Assembly (NCBI GenBank): GCA_009731375.1
Contig: BJOX01000037.1
Span: 800,493-833,523 of the forward strand
From: Paulinella micropora
Lineage: Eukaryota > Cercozoa > Imbricatea > Euglyphida
Direction of reading: 5' to 3'
Length of the DNA stretch: 33,031 nt
Positions 29,326 through 33,031 of the stretch are shown here, piece after piece. How positions within the stretch are numbered: position 1 is the first letter of the stretch; every line of letters begins with the position of its first letter. The position numbers and the translations under genes are program-made. The notes under the pieces are model-generated. The model did not search any database. It was not told where the DNA came from and worked only from the letters and a program-made list of their open reading frames with translations.

Positions 29326-30253
29326 GTCATTGGGGTGGGCCGGTATATATGACTTAATACATTATTAATAAATTGTCCATTGCTCCTCCCATTTAGGAAT
29401 AACGGCCCCATCTACCTTATGCTACTAACCTCGCATATATGGTGGTAAATATTTGTAGCACTATCTCAGAAATTACCGGAGCCGCTCTACCAACCATACT
29501 ATGATGAGGGTGGGGGGAGGGGGGGGGGGGGGGGGGGGNNNNNNNNNNAGTATTCGGACGCCAGTGAGGGTTATCAGCACTCACCCGCCTACGCGTGTGG
29601 GCTCCAAACCCGCGCATTACCTCGAGGTGAGAGGAGTCGAATCCATCATGCAAGGGAAAACAGTGTGACACGTGGATGAGCACCGTCGACTGGCCGCACA
29701 TGTAGATGGCCTTCTGCATGATGTTTTCATGGCAGTCCGGGGGGGAGCTGCCTTCTGCAGAAATTTAGTATTGTAGTAATGAAATCTGTCTATATACATA
29801 TTGTTTATCATACTGCTCCCGGCCTAACTAGCCAGGGGACTAATAACTTTATGAGGGACTATACAACTACTCCAATACCCAACCTGGAAGTATCGCTAGC
29901 ATCTTCATAACCTTCTACCAACCTATTTACAGTAGTCTTTTTACCACAGATAATATTTAACGTTTGGACTTACTACGTCAACTTCCATTTTTCCCCATAT
30001 CTACAATGATTTTCTGACTAGCCGTATTACTACTTCTACTAAGACACACTCGACACTTACTCGCTACCAATGAAATTGAACCAGCTTTCCCTCCACAAAA
30101 ACTTGCCTCAGAAACTTACGTTGTGAGCACAGCTCACATGCACTGCAGACCATAGCCATCACCCTCAGCTAAACCAAGCCCTTGCTGTGTTAAATGTCAG
30201 CAGTGACATCTGCGAACGATTCAGAAGGGTGCTTTCAGGTTTGTGCGTTTGTT
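29326..30253. other. unique sequence with poly-G and gap, no gene recognised
   Basis: AT-rich sequence (TATATATGACTTAATACATT near 29344) is followed by a poly-G run into a 10-N gap at 29539-29548. The phrase GCCTTCTGCA occurs at 29709 and 29749. No open frame has a recognisable domain. A tRNA-like patch near 29560-29645 did not hold up. Confidence 0.5.
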
Positions 30254-30270
30254 TGTGTTTCTCTCTCTCG

Positions 30271-30360
<90 letters not shown>

Positions 30361-30390
30361 GTGTTTGTGTGTGTGTGTGTGTGTGTTTTG
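30254..30390. repeat. (CT)n then (GT)n
   Basis: CT dinucleotides with one CTAT, then GT dinucleotides. Confidence 0.95.
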
Positions 30391-30611
30391 TCAATCGGGG
30401 TCCGGCTGCATTTCGCACAATCGATGACACTCTCTGGTTTGACCATCCACTGCATCTCTACTGCCATTTTTTCCGAGCTTTTGCCTCACTGCTGCCTTTT
30501 GGTTCCAACTAGTGCTTCGCTGCTGCTTATGGTTTGGTCGCAGGTACTTCCTCACTGCAGGCCGCCGTAGTAGGCGCCCTGCAGATCTGACAGGCGATGA
30601 CTGTACAAGGT
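30391..30611 (-). other. likely 3' untranslated region of the minus-strand host gene
   Basis: Unique sequence directly downstream of the TGA at 30612-30614 on the minus strand. I see no AATAAA near the stop. Confidence 0.3.
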
Positions 30612-30637
30612 TCACTTGCCTGCGGCCTTGCCTTTCA
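30612..30637 (-). CDS. terminal coding exon of a host gene (exon C)
   Basis: On the minus strand a CT-rich tract ends CTACAG and is followed by TGAAAGGCAAGGCC... With the single G left over from exon B this reads V then KGKAAGK and a TGA stop. The pyrimidine tract before the acceptor is strong. The Lys/Gly/Ala-rich tail fits the Ala/Lys-rich character of exon B. The intron upstream contains GA microsatellite and an 883-N gap. Confidence 0.5.
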
Positions 30638-30639
30638 CT

Positions 30640-30678
<39 letters not shown>

Positions 30679-30679
30679 T

Positions 30680-30718
<39 letters not shown>

Positions 30719-30831
30719 GATAGAGAGAGAGAGAGATAGATAGATAGAGAGAGAGAGAGAGAAAGAAAGCAAGAAAGAAAGAAAAGAAAGAAAGAAAGAA
30801 AGAAGAAAAAGAGAGAGAGAGAGAGAAAGAA

Positions 30832-30897
<66 letters not shown>
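30638..30897. repeat. (GA)n with GATA and GAAA variants
   Basis: Purine simple repeat inside the intron between exons B and C; its minus-strand CT reading supplies the polypyrimidine tract for exon C. Confidence 0.95.
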
Positions 30898-30898
<1 letters not shown>

Positions 30899-30961
30899 TG
30901 GGCAAAGGGAGGCAGGAAGTGAATGAGGAAGCGGGACTTGAAGTGGAGAGACAGACAACAA

Positions 30962-31844
30962 NNNNNNNNNNNNNNNNNNNNNNNNNNNNNNNNNNNNNNN
31001 NNNNNNNNNNNNNNNNNNNNNNNNNNNNNNNNNNNNNNNNNNNNNNNNNNNNNNNNNNNNNNNNNNNNNNNNNNNNNNNNNNNNNNNNNNNNNNNNNNNN
31101 NNNNNNNNNNNNNNNNNNNNNNNNNNNNNNNNNNNNNNNNNNNNNNNNNNNNNNNNNNNNNNNNNNNNNNNNNNNNNNNNNNNNNNNNNNNNNNNNNNNN
31201 NNNNNNNNNNNNNNNNNNNNNNNNNNNNNNNNNNNNNNNNNNNNNNNNNNNNNNNNNNNNNNNNNNNNNNNNNNNNNNNNNNNNNNNNNNNNNNNNNNNN
31301 NNNNNNNNNNNNNNNNNNNNNNNNNNNNNNNNNNNNNNNNNNNNNNNNNNNNNNNNNNNNNNNNNNNNNNNNNNNNNNNNNNNNNNNNNNNNNNNNNNNN
31401 NNNNNNNNNNNNNNNNNNNNNNNNNNNNNNNNNNNNNNNNNNNNNNNNNNNNNNNNNNNNNNNNNNNNNNNNNNNNNNNNNNNNNNNNNNNNNNNNNNNN
31501 NNNNNNNNNNNNNNNNNNNNNNNNNNNNNNNNNNNNNNNNNNNNNNNNNNNNNNNNNNNNNNNNNNNNNNNNNNNNNNNNNNNNNNNNNNNNNNNNNNNN
31601 NNNNNNNNNNNNNNNNNNNNNNNNNNNNNNNNNNNNNNNNNNNNNNNNNNNNNNNNNNNNNNNNNNNNNNNNNNNNNNNNNNNNNNNNNNNNNNNNNNNN
31701 NNNNNNNNNNNNNNNNNNNNNNNNNNNNNNNNNNNNNNNNNNNNNNNNNNNNNNNNNNNNNNNNNNNNNNNNNNNNNNNNNNNNNNNNNNNNNNNNNNNN
31801 NNNNNNNNNNNNNNNNNNNNNNNNNNNNNNNNNNNNNNNNNNNN
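30962..31844. other. assembly gap (883 N)
   Basis: Run of N, followed by a G homopolymer at 31845-31863. Confidence 0.95.
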
Positions 31845-31965
31845 GGGGGGGGGGGGGGGGGGGAGAGAGGGGAGAAGGGGGAAGAAGTAGGAAGGAGGAA
31901 GTGTCAAAAAAGCAAATATCATTCTCGTCTATGCGCGTAGGATATGTATTGCCTTGATGGTTTAC

Positions 31966-32058
31966 CTGAGGCAGTTTTTTGCTCGTTGGCGCGTGTCCTG
32001 GCAGCGGCCTTCTCTTTCTCGAGAGATGCGGCGGTCGCGAGCTTGAACAGGCCGGTCC
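31966..32058 (-). CDS. internal exon of a host gene (exon B)
   Basis: On the minus strand the exon lies between GTATGGGCAG and GTAAACC, 93 nt. With one G from exon A it reads G then [20 protein letters not shown] and [10 protein letters not shown], with one base left for exon C. All three exons agree in phase (1 and 1) and the peptide is an Ala/Lys/Glu-rich helix. I do not recognise the family. An acceptor further upstream is possible, but that frame meets a stop. Confidence 0.55.
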
Positions 32059-32104
32059 CTGCCCATACGACCATTGAGCACAACAAGTGAGCCGGCCCGG
32101 TGCC

Positions 32105-32214
32105 ACCAGATCAAATAGGTGGATAGGTAGATTGCTAGATGGGTTGATGGGTAGATGGGTTGATGGGTAGATAGGTTGATGGTCGATGGGTAGATGGGTC
32201 GATGGGTAGATGGG

Positions 32215-32261
<47 letters not shown>

Positions 32262-32314
32262 GTAGGTAGGTAGATAGGTAGGTAGGTAGGTAGCTAGGTA
32301 GGTAGGTAGGTAGG

Positions 32315-32400
<86 letters not shown>
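32105..32400. repeat. (GATG/GGTA)n, (GATA)n, (GTAG)n, (GACA)n arrays
   Basis: Tetranucleotide arrays inside the intron between exons A and B. Confidence 0.95.
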
Positions 32401-32401
<1 letters not shown>

Positions 32402-32459
32402 ACAGCACCGACGATCCGATGCAAGCGGAAAGAGAAGAGAACAAAAGTCAAGGCGAAGG

Positions 32460-32687
32460 GAGGAAGAGGACAGGAAAGAAAGAAAGAAGAGAAAGGGGAA
32501 AAAAAAAAAAAAAAAAAAAAAAAAAANNNNNNNNNNAAAGAAAGAAAGAAAGAAAGAAATAACAAAGGTAGGAAGAAAAGAAGAAAGGAAGGAAGAAAGG
32601 AAGGAAGAAAGGAAGGAAGAAAGGAAGGAAGAAAGAGAGAAAGATATAGATAGATAGACAGACAGATAGATAGATAGACAGACAGAC

Positions 32688-32728
<41 letters not shown>

Positions 32729-32731
32729 TAG

Positions 32732-32791
<60 letters not shown>

Positions 32792-32823
32792 AATAGATAG
32801 CTAGAAAGATACGCCAGACAGAT

Positions 32824-32866
<43 letters not shown>
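32460..32866. repeat. (GAAA)n, poly-A with gap, (GGAA)n, (GATA)n, (GA)n
   Basis: Purine-rich simple sequence with a 10-N gap at 32527-32536 next to poly-A. All of it lies inside the same intron; the GA run touches the exon A donor. Confidence 0.95.
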
Positions 32867-32867
<1 letters not shown>

Positions 32868-32869
<2 letters not shown>

Positions 32870-32970
32870 TGGTTACGCAGCATGGCCAGCAGTGACCCCT
32901 CGCTAGCCGATGAGGTGTTCATGGCTACAGTAGGGACCTTAGCATTGGCCGCAGCCTCCGCCATTTCCAC
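32868..32970 (-). CDS. internal exon of a host gene (exon A)
   Basis: On the minus strand the exon lies between CTGCCATGTCAG and GTCTCTCTC, 103 nt, 34 open codons plus one base. It reads [20 protein letters not shown], then [14 protein letters not shown]. The donor sits at the very edge of a CT microsatellite. The phase-1 end joins exon B without a stop. An upstream exon must lie beyond the window. The whole visible C-terminus is about 73 residues, Ala/Lys/Ser-rich, with no catalytic motif that I can see. Confidence 0.5.
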
Positions 32971-33031
32971 CTGACATGGCAGAGATATATACACGGGAGT
33001 CCGTACGGACATACTGGGAGGGAGGGAGGGG

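Noticed and set aside
29560-29650. tRNA-like patch with an anticodon-arm-like GTGGG CTCCAAA CCCGC and GAGTCGAATCC
   Set aside because: No 7-bp acceptor stem, the D arm is wrong, and the T loop has an extra base. It does not fold as a tRNA.

Overview
This is a eukaryotic nuclear window. It has candidate GT-AG spliced exons, a Ty3/gypsy-type LTR retrotransposon, a non-LTR retrotransposon fragment, a second retroelement-like region carrying a GIY-YIG nuclease domain, and a very high load of simple repeats. The lineage cannot be fixed from the sequence; a protist or an invertebrate both fit. Eight runs of N mark assembly gaps, most of them next to homopolymers or microsatellites.

Layout. 1-9950 is mostly (GATA)n/(CTAT)n, (GTAT)n, (AC)n, (AT)n and (CT)n arrays. 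Short unique islands sit in these arrays: plus-strand islands bounded by AG and GT that read as small exons, a ~540 bp repeat in three long copies plus one short copy, and a frameshifted LINE C-terminal fragment (7884-8659). 11043-21649 is one complete minus-strand LTR retrotransposon, with two LTRs, a 4-bp GTTT target duplication, a primer binding site and a polypurine tract. It encodes a Gag with a CCCH finger and RGG region, a protease, RT/RNase H, an integrase and a third ORF. Gag, protease, RT and integrase lie in one reading frame separated only by in-frame stop codons. 21654-28800 is a decayed minus-strand coding region (RS-rich ORF, Ser/Pro-rich ORF, GIY-YIG domain) interrupted by a 10-bp minisatellite and an array of near-palindromes. 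About 500 bp direct repeats at 10405-10905 and 28805-29325 flank both this region and the LTR element, which suggests that the LTR element is nested inside an older, larger element. 30612-32970 contains three minus-strand exons with matching phases that form the 3' end of a probable host gene; its introns are almost entirely microsatellite and gap.

How it fits together. The window looks like host genes with repeat-inflated introns at both ends, and a nest of retroelements in the middle. The best supported result is the LTR element, from structure and domains together. The most unusual observations are the in-frame stop architecture of that element, its CCCH/RGG Gag, the GIY-YIG element with its flanking repeats, the near-palindrome array, and short exon-like cassettes copied together with flanking CTAT arrays.
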